32,654 nucleotides of DNA from Bacteroidales bacterium (GCA_017461665.1 JAFTXI010000040.1:1-32654), one strand, 5' to 3'. Numbered from the stretch's first letter, positions 7,007 through 16,844 are shown. The notes: a model not told the origin generated them from the sequence alone. A program made the numbers and translations.

Positions 7007-10000
7007 ATGTTAAGAAAGTTACTATTAACGTTATGCATTGTGCTGACATCGTGGTCGTTAGCCTATGCGCAAGTTGGACGACTCCAAGGAGTTGTTGTCG
7101 ACAAGGACACTGGAGAACCTATTCCATTTGCAAACATTATTTTGGAAAATGGTGGTACCCAAGTTGGTGGTACCAGTTCGGACTTTGATGGCAACTATGA
7201 CATCAACCCGATTCCTCCAGGAACCTACGACTTGAAAGCGACTTTCGTTGGATACAATACTTTCATCATGAAAGGTATTGTTATTCCAGCAAATAAGATC
7301 ACTTTCCAAGACGTGTCTATGAGCATGCAATCAGAAATGTTGGATGCTGTTGAAATTGTAGACTACAAGGTGCCTTTGATTTCAAAGGATAACACATCTG
7401 GTGGTGCTACTATTACTGCGGAAGAAATTGCCAAGATGCCTCAACGTTCGGCTTCTGCCGTTGCAGCGAGTGTCGGTGGCGTTTTCTCAAGTGACGGTGA
7501 AGCCGGTAACATGCGTGGTGCCCGTGACGGTGCTACATACTACGTCGACGGCGTACGTGTTATTGGTTCTGCCTCTGTTCCTCAATCAGCTATTGACCAA
7601 GTTGAAGTTCTCCTCTCAGGAACTCCGGCTATGTATGGTGACGCCACAGGTGGTATCATCAACATGACAACAAAAGGTCCTTCTAGAACTTTTGGCGCCG
7701 GCTTCGAATTGGAAACCTCTGAATTTTTAGATGGCTACGGACACAACAGAGCTGGTCTCAATGTCCAAGGTCCATTGATCAAAGGTAAAAATAGCGAGAC
7801 TGCTTTGTTAGGTTTCTTCTTATCAGGAGAATTTAACTACAACCGTGATGGCGCTCTCTCAGCTGTAGGTCACTACAAAGCTACAGACGAGTATTTAGAC
7901 TACATCAAAGCAAATCCTATCCGTGTTTCTGGTACAGGTTCTGGTACTTACCTCAATGGTGAATACACAAGAATGGGTTCAATGGAGTATATCAAAAACT
8001 CTCAAAACACATCTGGTTGGGATGCTAACATCACTGGTAACATTAACGTTCGTACAACCGAAACAACAAACTTGACTTTCGGTGGTACTTTCAACCTCAG
8101 TAAATATAATGCTTATAGCAGAAGTAGTGCTTACTTTAACTACGATAAGAATGCTGTAGGAAAAGACCAAACATGGCGTGTATATGGTCGTTTCACTCAA
8201 AGATTCCCAACTCCACAAGAAAGCACTTCTTTGATTAAGAACTTCTACTATAGTTTGCAAGTTGACTATTCTCGTTACAATAACGAATATGGCGATCCAG
8301 ACCATTGGGATAATATTTGGGACTATGGTTACCTCGGTAAATATACCATCTACAAAACTCCTTCATACGGTTTCGCTGATTCAATAATAACAGTTGATGG
8401 ACATCAATACAGCAACGTTTGGGCAACAACATCATGGGACTATGATACATTGGTTGAATTCCAAGCATCAGAAAGAAATCCATTGTTGGCAAACTACACA
8501 ACTTTGTATTATAACTTGTATAACGATCCGTACGGACACTATCAGAACTTTACTGATCTTCAACTCGGCGGTGCTCTCTTGAATGGTGATGGCGCAGATG
8601 CATTCTATGGACTTTATTCAGCTCCAGGTAGCATCCAATCAAATTATGGATATGGTGAATCCGATAAGTTCAATGTTAACCTCTCAGGTGCTATGACAAT
8701 CGGTAATCACGAAATTAAATTAGGTTTCCAATACGAACAACGTAACAATAGAGGCTATAGCATCAGCGGTTATCGTATGTGGTATTTGATGAGAAACCTT
8801 GCTAACTTCCATATCCAACAGTTAGATATTGCTAACCCAGAAATCGTTGATTATGATGGATTCGTTGATACAATCCGTTATTACAGAAAATACGACGAGG
8901 GAACACAATATCAATTTGACAAGAACCTCCGTGAAGCTTTGGGTCTTGATGTTGATGGCTTAGACTGGATCAATATCGACTCATACGATTTCAACGATAA
9001 CACAATCCAATATTATGACAAAGACGGTAACATGCATACTGCAACATTAACAGATGGTTTTGATATCAGTATGTTTACACCAGATGAGTTGACACAAGAT
9101 GGTAACTCATACGTTTCATATTATGGATACGATTATCAAGGAAACAAAATTAAAGGTCAACCAGCATTCGAAGATTTCTTTACAGAAGTCGATGAAAATG
9201 GTAACTATACCCGTCCAGTAGGTTCATTCCAACCAATCTATATGGCTGGTTATATCCAGGATAAATTTGCATTTAAAGACCTTATCTTTAATATTGGTGT
9301 CCGTGTTGACCGTTTCGACGCTAACCAAAAAGTCTTGAAAGATCCTTATATTCTTTATGATTATAAGACAGTTGGTGACCTTGCACAAAATGGCAATATT
9401 ACACTTTCAAACGGTGAAGTTGTTGACATCCCAGATAACATTGGTGATGACTTCGCAGTTTATGTAAATAAAGTTGATGATATTGCTTCAATCGTAGGTT
9501 ATCGTAATGGTAACGTGTGGTATAATGAAGAAGGTGTGGAAATTAGTGACCCTACAACTTTGGACAAAGGTAGTGGTATATCACCATGGTTAGTTGATCC
9601 AGAACAATCAAGAATCAACGCCTCATCATTCAAAGATTATGATCCACAATGGAGTGTGATGCCTCGTATTTCATTCTCATTCCCAATCTCTGATGAAGCA
9701 TTGTTCTTTGCTCACTACGATGTTTTGACACAACGTCCAGGTAGTAACTTTGTAAACATCTACAGCTATTACTATTTCGATCAACTTAGCGGTAGTATTG
9801 CAAATCCATCATTGAAACCAACACAAACAATTGACTATGAACTTGGTTTTACACAAAAATTGACCAATTCATCTTCAATGACAATTACAGGTTATTATCG
9901 TGAGTTACGTAATATGATTCAGTTGTACCGTTATACAGGAGCTTATCCTAAAGATTATACATCGTTCAGTAACTTAGACTTCGGTACAGTAAAAGGTTTA

Positions 10001-10726
10001 ACAGCATCATACGACTTGCGTAGAACAAAGAACGTTCGTTTGCGTGCAAGTTATACATTACAATTTACCAATGCAACAGGTGCAAGTACAACAACAATGG
10101 CATCATTGATCGCAGCTGGTGTTCCTAACTTGCGTTCAACATTCCCAATGCCATGGGACCGTCGTCACCAATTCAATATCGTTCTCGATTATCGTTTTGG
10201 TGAAGGAAAAGACTACAACGGACCTGTTACAAAACGTGAAAACTCAGGTAAAAAACCTATCAATTGGTTAACAAATACCGGTGCAAGTTTAACAGTCAAT
10301 GGTGGTTCTGGTACTCCTTATACAAAAGCTGAAAATGTCTCATCACCTATTTCGTCTTCAACAAATATTTTGCAAGGTTCAATGTATGGTTCACGTCTTC
10401 CATGGTCATTCCGTTTTGACCTTCGTATTGACAAAGACATCAATTTGAAACTTGGTAAGAAAGATGGTGAAGGTGGTCGCGACGCTTATATGAACGTTTA
10501 TTTCCAAATCTTGAACCTCTTGAATTCTAAGAATATCATGGGTGTTTATTCAGCAACAGGTAATCCTGATGATGACGGTTATTTGAGCGCACCTGAGTAT
10601 GAACGTGAAATTCAAATGCAAAGAGACCCTCAAGCATTTAGAGATTTATATAGTTTGTATGTAAATTACGCTGGTAACTATTCACAACCACGTCAAATAA
10701 GATTTGGTGTAATCTTTAACTTCTAA
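7007..10726 (+). CDS. TonB-dependent outer-membrane receptor
   Basis: This is a 22-stranded-barrel type receptor of 1239 residues that would import a substrate with energy from TonB. The signal peptide ends at AYA-Q (about residue 22). A carboxypeptidase-like regulatory domain covers about 24-110 (GVVVDKDTGEPIPFANIIL, GNYDINPIPPGTYDLKATFVGY). The plug follows at about 112-225, with MRGARDGATYYVDGVRV and GDATGGIINMTTKG. The rest is beta-barrel, ending in the aromatic QIRFGVIFNF expected for outer-membrane insertion. It is not a SusC: there is no SusD partner and no clear SusC signature. It is followed after 26 bp by a large exported protein and then a PorV-family gene. Codon choice is skewed to GGT, GCT, CGT and AAC, suggesting high expression. 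Substrate unknown. Confidence 0.93.
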   Translation: MLRKLLLTLCIVLTSWSLAYAQVGRLQGVVVDKDTGEPIPFANIILENGGTQVGGTSSDFDGNYDINPIPPGTYDLKATFVGYNTFIMKGIVIPANKITFQDVSMSMQSEMLDAVEIVDYKVPLISKDNTSGGATITAEEIAKMPQRSASAVAASVGGVFSSDGEAGNMRGARDGATYYVDGVRVIGSASVPQSAIDQVEVLLSGTPAMYGDATGGIINMTTKGPSRTFGAGFELETSEFLDGYGHNRAGLNVQGPLIKGKNSETALLGFFLSGEFNYNRDGALSAVGHYKATDEYLDYIKANPIRVSGTGSGTYLNGEYTRMGSMEYIKNSQNTSGWDANITGNINVRTTETTNLTFGGTFNLSKYNAYSRSSAYFNYDKNAVGKDQTWRVYGRFTQRFPTPQESTSLIKNFYYSLQVDYSRYNNEYGDPDHWDNIWDYGYLGKYTIYKTPSYGFADSIITVDGHQYSNVWATTSWDYDTLVEFQASERNPLLANYTTLYYNLYNDPYGHYQNFTDLQLGGALLNGDGADAFYGLYSAPGSIQSNYGYGESDKFNVNLSGAMTIGNHEIKLGFQYEQRNNRGYSISGYRMWYLMRNLANFHIQQLDIANPEIVDYDGFVDTIRYYRKYDEGTQYQFDKNLREALGLDVDGLDWINIDSYDFNDNTIQYYDKDGNMHTATLTDGFDISMFTPDELTQDGNSYVSYYGYDYQGNKIKGQPAFEDFFTEVDENGNYTRPVGSFQPIYMAGYIQDKFAFKDLIFNIGVRVDRFDANQKVLKDPYILYDYKTVGDLAQNGNITLSNGEVVDIPDNIGDDFAVYVNKVDDIASIVGYRNGNVWYNEEGVEISDPTTLDKGSGISPWLVDPEQSRINASSFKDYDPQWSVMPRISFSFPISDEALFFAHYDVLTQRPGSNFVNIYSYYYFDQLSGSIANPSLKPTQTIDYELGFTQKLTNSSSMTITGYYRELRNMIQLYRYTGAYPKDYTSFSNLDFGTVKGLTASYDLRRTKNVRLRASYTLQFTNATGASTTTMASLIAAGVPNLRSTFPMPWDRRHQFNIVLDYRFGEGKDYNGPVTKRENSGKKPINWLTNTGASLTVNGGSGTPYTKAENVSSPISSSTNILQGSMYGSRLPWSFRFDLRIDKDINLKLGKKDGEGGRDAYMNVYFQILNLLNSKNIMGVYSATGNPDDDGYLSAPEYEREIQMQRDPQAFRDLYSLYVNYAGNYSQPRQIRFGVIFNF

Positions 10727-10752
10727 TTAGAAATAATAAAATACAGACAAAT

Positions 10753-13700
10753 ATGAAGACTATTGTTCGTTTATTAGTTGTTGCATTCTTATTTTTGAAT
10801 GTAACAGAGATGAGAGCCGAGAAGGTTAAGATGAAAGACACTAAATCTCGCGCCCTTAAAGGTACGACTGCCGGTTGTTCTCCGTCTTCTACATTTGCTT
10901 GGTTAAATATCAACAATGCAAGAGTACGTGTTAATGCTGGTGGTGACATGTGGTGGGATCTTCCTGGTGGAACAGGGGCTAAGTATTATATCCCAGCCAA
11001 TGGTTCTGCTACTTCTTTGTATGCCGGTTCCCTTTGGATTGCTGGTCTTGATATTAACCAACAATTGAAGTGTGCTGCTATTCGTTTCCGTCAAGTAGGT
11101 AACGACTTCTGGACAGGACCTCTTACTATAGATGGTACTGCTGCTATCGATCCTGCAACATGTATGGAATACGATAAAATGTATACCATAACTCGTGCTG
11201 AAGTAGATGACTTTTTATCATATTGTGACCCTGAAACAGGTGCTTTCAACGCTCAATTAGCTACTGAAGATGGTTATTCAATTCCATCATCAATTACTAA
11301 TTGGCCTGCTCATGGCGATGAGTCTAAAGGTATGAGTAAATATTTGGCACCTTTCTTCGATAGAAATAGTGATGGTGAATACAATCCTCAAGATGGTGAT
11401 TATCCTTACTATGACATTGATAATGAACTTTGCCATAGCCAAACCCCAACAATGGACGAGGCTATCGAAGGTTCTATTAAGGGTTCAATTTTGGCTGACC
11501 AGGTTATCAAAGGTGACCAAACAATTTGGTGGGTTTTCAACGATAAGGGTAATGCTCACACCGAGACAGGTGGTTCAGCTATCGGTATGGAAATTAGAGC
11601 TCAAGCTTTCGCCTTTGCAACAAATGATGAAATTAATAACATGACTTTCTATAGTTATGAAATTATCAACCGTTCAACATATACTTTAACAAATACTTAC
11701 TTCTCACCTTGGACAGACGTTGACCTTGGTTATGGTTATGACGACTTTATTGGTTGCGATGTAAGCCGTGGTTTGGGTTATGGTTATAATGGTACTAACA
11801 TCGATGGTAATGGTGAAACTGAATCATACGGTGCTAATCCTCCTGCAGTAGGTGTTGACTTCTTCCAAGGTCCTTACTTGGATCCGGATGGAATAGATAA
11901 TCCTAAATATAACCCTACAACAGGTGAAAACTGTGACGAAAGTATCAATGGTGTTAATTTCGAAAATGGTATTGTTGATGACGAACGTTTTGGTATGCGT
12001 CGTTTCGTTTATCACAACAATCAGTTGAGTGGTGTTAACGCTGACCCTGAAAAAGCTGCTGAGTATTACAACTTCCTTAGAGGTATTTGGAAGAATGGCG
12101 AAAAGATGCACTACGGTGGTGACGCTGTTCCTGGTAACCCAGGCGTAACAGATGTAGCTTGCGACTTCATGTTCCCATTCGACTCTGACCCATGTGACTG
12201 GGGTACAGGTGGTCTCCCATCAGGATTCCCAGGATATTGGAGTGAAGAAACTGGCGACAATGGTGAACCAAACGCCCCTGGTGACCGTCGTTTTATGCAA
12301 TCAGCTGGTCCATTTACATTGAAACCTGGTGCAGTTAACTACATTACATTCGGTGTGCCATGGGCACGTGCAAATACAGGTAAAGCTTGGGCTTCTGTAG
12401 AATTATTACGCCGTGTTGACGATAAATGTCAGTCAATGTTTGATAACTGTTTCGACGTTCTCGATGGTCCAGACGCTCCAGATTTGACATTCCGCGAATT
12501 AGACAAAAAATTCATTGTTTATATTTCTAACTCAGAGAACTCAAACAACTATTCAGAATCATATACTGAAATTGACCCACAAATTAGCGGTGTCCTCGTT
12601 ACTGATTCAACTCAACGTAACGACTCATTATATCGTTTTGAAGGTTATGTAGTGTATCAATTAGCTAATAAGGAAGTTAGTGTTGATGAACTTACCGACA
12701 TCACCAAAGCACGCGTTGTTTATCAATGTGACGTCAAAAATAATGTTTCAAGAATCATTAACTTTATTTATGACGATGAATTAGGATTTGCTGTTCCTAC
12801 AATCATGGTAGAAGGTGCTGATAATGGTATCAAAACAACATTTGAAATTACTCAGGACGCATTTACTACAACAGGTGACGTTAGATTGATTAATCATAAG
12901 ACATATTATTATATGGCTATTTCATACGCTTATAATAATTATATGGACTATGACATCGATGAGAATAATCCACTTGCACTGTATGGCCAAAAGACTCCTT
13001 ACCTCGCTGGACGTAAAAATATTAAGATGTATTCCGCAGTCCCACATACAACAGTTGACGGTACAATCATCAATTCAAATTATGGTGACAAACCTCAAAT
13101 TACACGTTGGGCTGGTATTGGTAATGGTGGTAATCAATTGGAATTATCTCAAGAATCAATTGATGAATTATTATCAAAAGCCCCTGCAAAACATAATCTT
13201 AATATTGTTGAAGGCGATGAGTCATTCTTGTCATACGAAGATTCTGAACTTGTACAATTAGGACATCCTGATTATCCAATAGTTTATCATCCAACATACA
13301 AAGAAGGCTATGGTCCTGTTGATGTAAAGATTATAGACCCATTGAATCTTGTTTCAACTGATTACGCTATTTGGTTTGAAGATTTCCAAAATAAGTATAT
13401 TACTTCAATTACAGGTGATTTAAGTATTTTGGGTGACTCTGCAGCAAAACAAGTGTTTAGATGGGTTTTGAAGGATTTGAACACTGGTGAAGAATTGTAT
13501 TCTCCATCAACTTCTGAATTTCAATCTGAAGCTATATTCCTTGAAAGAGGTATCTCTGTTTCAGTACATCAACCATGGAACATTGGTCCGCATGTTATAG
13601 GTAAATATCTTGATCGTGAAAATTGGAAGAGTTACTATCATGTTATTGCAGAAAACAATGGTGTTATCACATCATCTGTTACATACGCCGACAGTTCTAG

Positions 13701-15153
13701 TAGATGGTTAAGCGGTATTAGAGATGATGATAATTTACCAGGTCATGCTCTTAACTGGATTCGTTCTGGTACTTATGCTGACCAAAATGTTACTGCAAAC
13801 AGTGACTACAATATCGTTCCTTCAGCTCAAGGTGGTTACAATAAACCGTTCGACCCAAATGAGAACTTTGAAAATATTGCAGATGGTACATGGGCTCCTT
13901 ATCTCTTGACAGCAGATCCAACATTACTCTCTGGTGCTCCATATCCTATGTACCTTGGTAACTGTAGAATTGATACAGTGTTCAGAAAGTTAGGTTCTAT
14001 CGACATAGTTTTAACATCAGACAAATCTAAGTGGTCTCGCTGTCCGGTAATTGAAATGTGTATGGATAATAAATTGTCAGAAGGTAATGCTTCTAGATTT
14101 ACACTTCGTAATGCTCCATCTGTTGATAAAGATGGTAATCCATGCGCAGATATGAATGGTCCTGCAAGTGACAATCCAGAAGATGCAAACTATATCTCAG
14201 CAAGAGGTATGGGTTGGTTCCCAGGTTATGTCATCGACATTGAAACTGGTGCACGTCTTAATGTTTGTTTCGGTGAAGATTCATTCTATCCTGACTTAAA
14301 TGGTTGTGATATGTTGTTCAACCCACCAGCATTGAAAGAAACAACAGTGTTGTCACAACCTATAGCTCAGTTGTCTGACCCTGTATTGTTTGACGCTGTT
14401 GACCAAACTCCTGTACTCGGTGGTAAACATTTTGTTTATGTATTCCCTGTTCACGATGCTGGTGTTATGGGTAACAATGTTAATTTCAAATCACCTGCAT
14501 ACGATGCTGGAGCTTATCTCTGCAATACTTTGAAATGTATTGAGAATCAGCCTACAAACCATACATTGTATTACTCTATCTTCTGGGGGCAACCAACATG
14601 GGTAGGTATGCCAATGGCTGTTGAAGGTAAAGAATGGTTGCAAGAAGGAAATCCAGTTAAGATTTCTGTACGCGTAGCAAAACCATATCAATCAGGTTAT
14701 GCAGGATTCCCACTTGAAGTCGAATCTGATGAGTTGTATGATGAGGAAAACCACAAAGGTTACTATCCATATTATACATTCTCAACAGAAGGTTGTGGTC
14801 CTACTTTGAACGATCTTGAACAATCAGAAAAAGATCTCGATAAGATTACAGTTGTACCTAACCCATATTACGCTTATTCCTCATACGAAGAAAATGCCCT
14901 TACACATAATGTTAAGATTGCTAATATTCCTAGCAAGTGCGTTGTTACAATCTATACTGTAAATGGTATTAAGATTCGTCAATTCAAGAAGGACTCAAGT
15001 GAAACATCTCTCGATTGGGATTTGACTAACCATGCTAATACACCTATTGCAAGTGGCTTCTACATCATCCATGTTAAAGATCTTACTTCAGGTGGTGAAA
15101 AGACAGTTAAATTCTATTGCGCTATGCGTCAAGTTGACTTAAATACATTCTAA
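10753..15153 (+). CDS. Giant exported protein with T9SS-like C-terminal domain
   Basis: This 1466-residue protein starts with a signal peptide (about 1-22) and is mostly beta-rich, with many aromatic and Asn/Gly/Asp-rich segments. A calcium-binding-like stretch at about 201-222 (DRNSDGEYNPQDGDYP) resembles thrombospondin type-3 or dockerin loops. The C-terminus, from about 1366, has the layout of a T9SS type A or FlgD-like beta-sandwich: VVPNPYYAYSSYE, VTIYTVNGIKIRQF, ASGFYIIHVKD and GGEKTVKFY. It continues about ten residues past the usual end (CAMRQVDLNTF), so it is not a perfect sorting domain. The PorV-family neighbour downstream, whose relatives carry T9SS cargo, supports secretion by that system. 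No enzymatic motif was recognised. It may be surface-displayed and work with the receptor upstream; this is inference. Confidence 0.85.
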   Translation: MKTIVRLLVVAFLFLNVTEMRAEKVKMKDTKSRALKGTTAGCSPSSTFAWLNINNARVRVNAGGDMWWDLPGGTGAKYYIPANGSATSLYAGSLWIAGLDINQQLKCAAIRFRQVGNDFWTGPLTIDGTAAIDPATCMEYDKMYTITRAEVDDFLSYCDPETGAFNAQLATEDGYSIPSSITNWPAHGDESKGMSKYLAPFFDRNSDGEYNPQDGDYPYYDIDNELCHSQTPTMDEAIEGSIKGSILADQVIKGDQTIWWVFNDKGNAHTETGGSAIGMEIRAQAFAFATNDEINNMTFYSYEIINRSTYTLTNTYFSPWTDVDLGYGYDDFIGCDVSRGLGYGYNGTNIDGNGETESYGANPPAVGVDFFQGPYLDPDGIDNPKYNPTTGENCDESINGVNFENGIVDDERFGMRRFVYHNNQLSGVNADPEKAAEYYNFLRGIWKNGEKMHYGGDAVPGNPGVTDVACDFMFPFDSDPCDWGTGGLPSGFPGYWSEETGDNGEPNAPGDRRFMQSAGPFTLKPGAVNYITFGVPWARANTGKAWASVELLRRVDDKCQSMFDNCFDVLDGPDAPDLTFRELDKKFIVYISNSENSNNYSESYTEIDPQISGVLVTDSTQRNDSLYRFEGYVVYQLANKEVSVDELTDITKARVVYQCDVKNNVSRIINFIYDDELGFAVPTIMVEGADNGIKTTFEITQDAFTTTGDVRLINHKTYYYMAISYAYNNYMDYDIDENNPLALYGQKTPYLAGRKNIKMYSAVPHTTVDGTIINSNYGDKPQITRWAGIGNGGNQLELSQESIDELLSKAPAKHNLNIVEGDESFLSYEDSELVQLGHPDYPIVYHPTYKEGYGPVDVKIIDPLNLVSTDYAIWFEDFQNKYITSITGDLSILGDSAAKQVFRWVLKDLNTGEELYSPSTSEFQSEAIFLERGISVSVHQPWNIGPHVIGKYLDRENWKSYYHVIAENNGVITSSVTYADSSSRWLSGIRDDDNLPGHALNWIRSGTYADQNVTANSDYNIVPSAQGGYNKPFDPNENFENIADGTWAPYLLTADPTLLSGAPYPMYLGNCRIDTVFRKLGSIDIVLTSDKSKWSRCPVIEMCMDNKLSEGNASRFTLRNAPSVDKDGNPCADMNGPASDNPEDANYISARGMGWFPGYVIDIETGARLNVCFGEDSFYPDLNGCDMLFNPPALKETTVLSQPIAQLSDPVLFDAVDQTPVLGGKHFVYVFPVHDAGVMGNNVNFKSPAYDAGAYLCNTLKCIENQPTNHTLYYSIFWGQPTWVGMPMAVEGKEWLQEGNPVKISVRVAKPYQSGYAGFPLEVESDELYDEENHKGYYPYYTFSTEGCGPTLNDLEQSEKDLDKITVVPNPYYAYSSYEENALTHNVKIANIPSKCVVTIYTVNGIKIRQFKKDSSETSLDWDLTNHANTPIASGFYIIHVKDLTSGGEKTVKFYCAMRQVDLNTF

Positions 15154-15185
15154 TTATTATGCGAAAACAAATAAAAAGTACGATC

Positions 15186-16250
15186 ATGAAAAAGTTATTT
15201 AAATCTATCGTTATAGTAAGCTTGACAATCTTAGTATTAGGATTTAGCAATACAGCATTCGCAGGTAATAAGGATAGGTCTGGTCAAGCAGGCGCTACAG
15301 AATTATTAATAAACCCATGGGCATCATCAGCTGGTTGGGGTAACGCAGGTATGTCATCTATTCACGGTGTTGAAGCTATCTGGAGTAACGTAGCTGGTAT
15401 CACAGCAACAAACTCATTAGATTTGAACTTCTCTTACACCGATTGGTTGGCAGGCTCTGGAGTAAATGCTTACTCATTCGGTTTCCTCGCTCGTATATCA
15501 GAGTCAGTAGTTGCTGGTCTCTATGTTATGTCTTTCAATCCAGGTGAAATAGAAAGAACAACAACACAAAATCCTGACATGACTTTGGGTACTTTCAAAC
15601 CAAGTTTGATGAATATCAATATCGCTGTTGCAAAATCATTCTCAAATAGTATTCACGCAGGTTTCGTTTTGAAAATCATAAGTGAATCAATTGCAGATAT
15701 GACGGGTACAGGTGTCGCTTTAGACGCAGGTATCCAATATGTAACAGGTATCACAGATAACATCCACTTTGGTATCACTTTGAAAAACATAGGGCCTACT
15801 GTTAAATACAGTGGTGACGGTCTCGTTTTCAAATCACAACCAGATTCATTCCTTGGATCAGAGTTGACAGTTATTCATCGTGCTGACCAGTTCGAGTTAC
15901 CAACACAATTAGCTATCGCTGCTGCTTACGACTTTAACTTCACAAATGGTTGCCGTCTTACAGCTGCTGGTAACTTCACTTCAAATTCTTTCTCAAAAGA
16001 CCAAGTAGCTTTAGGTCTTGAGGCATCATACAAGGATATAGTAATAATCCGTGGTGGTTACCTCCTTGAAAGTGGTATTTGGGGTGATATCGAAACTGAA
16101 CAATGTACAAATGTCAATACAGGTTTGTCATTAGGTGCATCTCTTCAAGCCCCTCTCAGCGACAAGATGAGAGTTTCTGTCGATTACTCATACCAAGATA
16201 CACATCACTGGAATGGTACTCACACAGTAGGCGCAAGAATTATTTTCTAA
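15186..16250 (+). CDS. PorV/PorQ-family T9SS outer-membrane protein
   Basis: The protein belongs to the PorV/PorQ (FadL-like barrel) family. The signature region just after the signal peptide is clear: GQAGATELLINPWASSAGWG, then SSIHGVEAIWSNVAGI. PorV and PorQ shuttle or attach cargo of the type IX secretion system at the outer membrane. The start at 15186 is chosen because it gives a standard signal peptide (MKKLFKSIVIVSLTILVLG, cut after AFA); an earlier in-frame ATG at 15159 would add nine basic residues. Mature length is about 325 residues, ending in GARIIF with a terminal aromatic. It is the last gene of the three-gene unit. As a paralogue beside a single putative cargo it may be a dedicated shuttle rather than the general PorV. 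Confidence 0.87.
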   Translation: MKKLFKSIVIVSLTILVLGFSNTAFAGNKDRSGQAGATELLINPWASSAGWGNAGMSSIHGVEAIWSNVAGITATNSLDLNFSYTDWLAGSGVNAYSFGFLARISESVVAGLYVMSFNPGEIERTTTQNPDMTLGTFKPSLMNINIAVAKSFSNSIHAGFVLKIISESIADMTGTGVALDAGIQYVTGITDNIHFGITLKNIGPTVKYSGDGLVFKSQPDSFLGSELTVIHRADQFELPTQLAIAAAYDFNFTNGCRLTAAGNFTSNSFSKDQVALGLEASYKDIVIIRGGYLLESGIWGDIETEQCTNVNTGLSLGASLQAPLSDKMRVSVDYSYQDTHHWNGTHTVGARIIF

Positions 16251-16254
16251 AAGA

Positions 16255-16287
16255 TTGCGCTACATTCAAAAATAATTCGTATCTTTG
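16255..16287 (+). promoter_or_regulatory. Promoter-like motif upstream of the greA leader
   Basis: TATCTTTG (16280-16287) fits TAnnTTTG, and TTG (16255-16257) lies 22 bp upstream. The expected start near 16294 is before the hairpin at 16301-16340, so greA transcripts would have to read through that hairpin. No other TAnnTTTG occurs between the hairpin and greA. Confidence 0.6.
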
Positions 16288-16300
16288 CATACGCATTTGA

Positions 16301-16340
16301 CAAAAAAGGGCCCTTATCTCGATAAGGGTCTCTTTTTTCT
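16301..16340 (+). terminator. Intrinsic terminator hairpin in the greA leader
   Basis: CCCTTATC (16311-16318) pairs perfectly with GATAAGGG (16321-16328) around a two-base TC centre. Three more pairs (GGG with TCT, two of them G-U) extend the stem, and an A-run (16302-16307) faces a T-run (16333-16338). It may end the PorV operon, act as an attenuator of greA, or both. Confidence 0.75.
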
Positions 16341-16368
16341 TTATTATTAAAATTAAAAATAACATATT

Positions 16369-16842
16369 ATGGCTGAAATTGAATATTTTACACAAGCTGG
16401 ACTTCAGAAATTAAAAGACGAATTAGATCGTCTTATTCTCGTGGAACGTCCAAAAGTCGTTCAGGCAATTGCTGAAGCTCGTGATAAGGGAGATCTTTCA
16501 GAAAATGCCGAATATGACGCTGCTAAAGAGGCTCAACAACATCTTGAAATGAAGATTGTTGAACTTCAACAACTCATCATGAGCGCCCGCGTGCTCGATG
16601 AATCTAAAATGGATACTTCTAAAGCCTTGCTTCTTTCTACAGTAAAAATAAAGAACTTGAAAACTAATGCAGTAATGGCTTATACTCTCGTTCCTGAAAA
16701 AGAAGCAGACCTTAAAAATCATAAAATATCCGTTACATCTCCAATAGCTAAAGGACTCCTCGGTAAGTCTGTCGGCGATCAAGTGGAAATACAAGTTCCT
16801 GCAGGTAAGGTTATGTTCGAAATAATTGAAATAACTCGTTAA
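16369..16842 (+). CDS. greA: Transcript cleavage factor GreA
   Basis: GreA enters the secondary channel of RNA polymerase and stimulates cleavage of backtracked RNA, rescuing stalled complexes. The 157-residue protein has the usual two domains: an N-terminal coiled coil (about 1-75) whose tip carries the catalytic acidic residues in GDLSENAEYDAA (D42 and E45, matching D41 and E44 of E. coli), and a C-terminal FKBP-like domain (about 80-157) with SPIAKGLLGKSVGD. It is followed by a HIT-family gene after only two bases, so the two are co-transcribed. The leader carries a terminator hairpin between the apparent promoter and the gene, which hints at feedback control by transcript elongation factors. 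Confidence 0.97.
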   Translation: MAEIEYFTQAGLQKLKDELDRLILVERPKVVQAIAEARDKGDLSENAEYDAAKEAQQHLEMKIVELQQLIMSARVLDESKMDTSKALLLSTVKIKNLKTNAVMAYTLVPEKEADLKNHKISVTSPIAKGLLGKSVGDQVEIQVPAGKVMFEIIEITR

Positions 16843-16844
16843 CT

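Noticed and set aside
6703-7038. 111-codon minus-strand frame in the gap before the receptor gene
   Set aside because: It is made of Phe, Ile, Asn and Lys from AT-rich DNA, overlaps the receptor's start and promoter, and has no recognisable domain or signal.
7007-10726. SusC-type glycan receptor of a polysaccharide utilisation locus
   Set aside because: No SusD gene or glycoside hydrolase is nearby and the SusC signature is not seen; a generic TonB-dependent receptor is the safer call.
15159-15185. Earlier ATG for the PorV-family gene
   Set aside because: It adds MRKQIKSTI before a normal signal peptide start; possible, but the ATG at 15186 is more typical.
7007-16250. Recent horizontal transfer of the receptor/cargo/PorV unit, judged from its codon use
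   Set aside because: The bias to GGT, GCT, CGT and AAC is what highly expressed genes of this phylum show; no mobile genes or attachment sites flank it.
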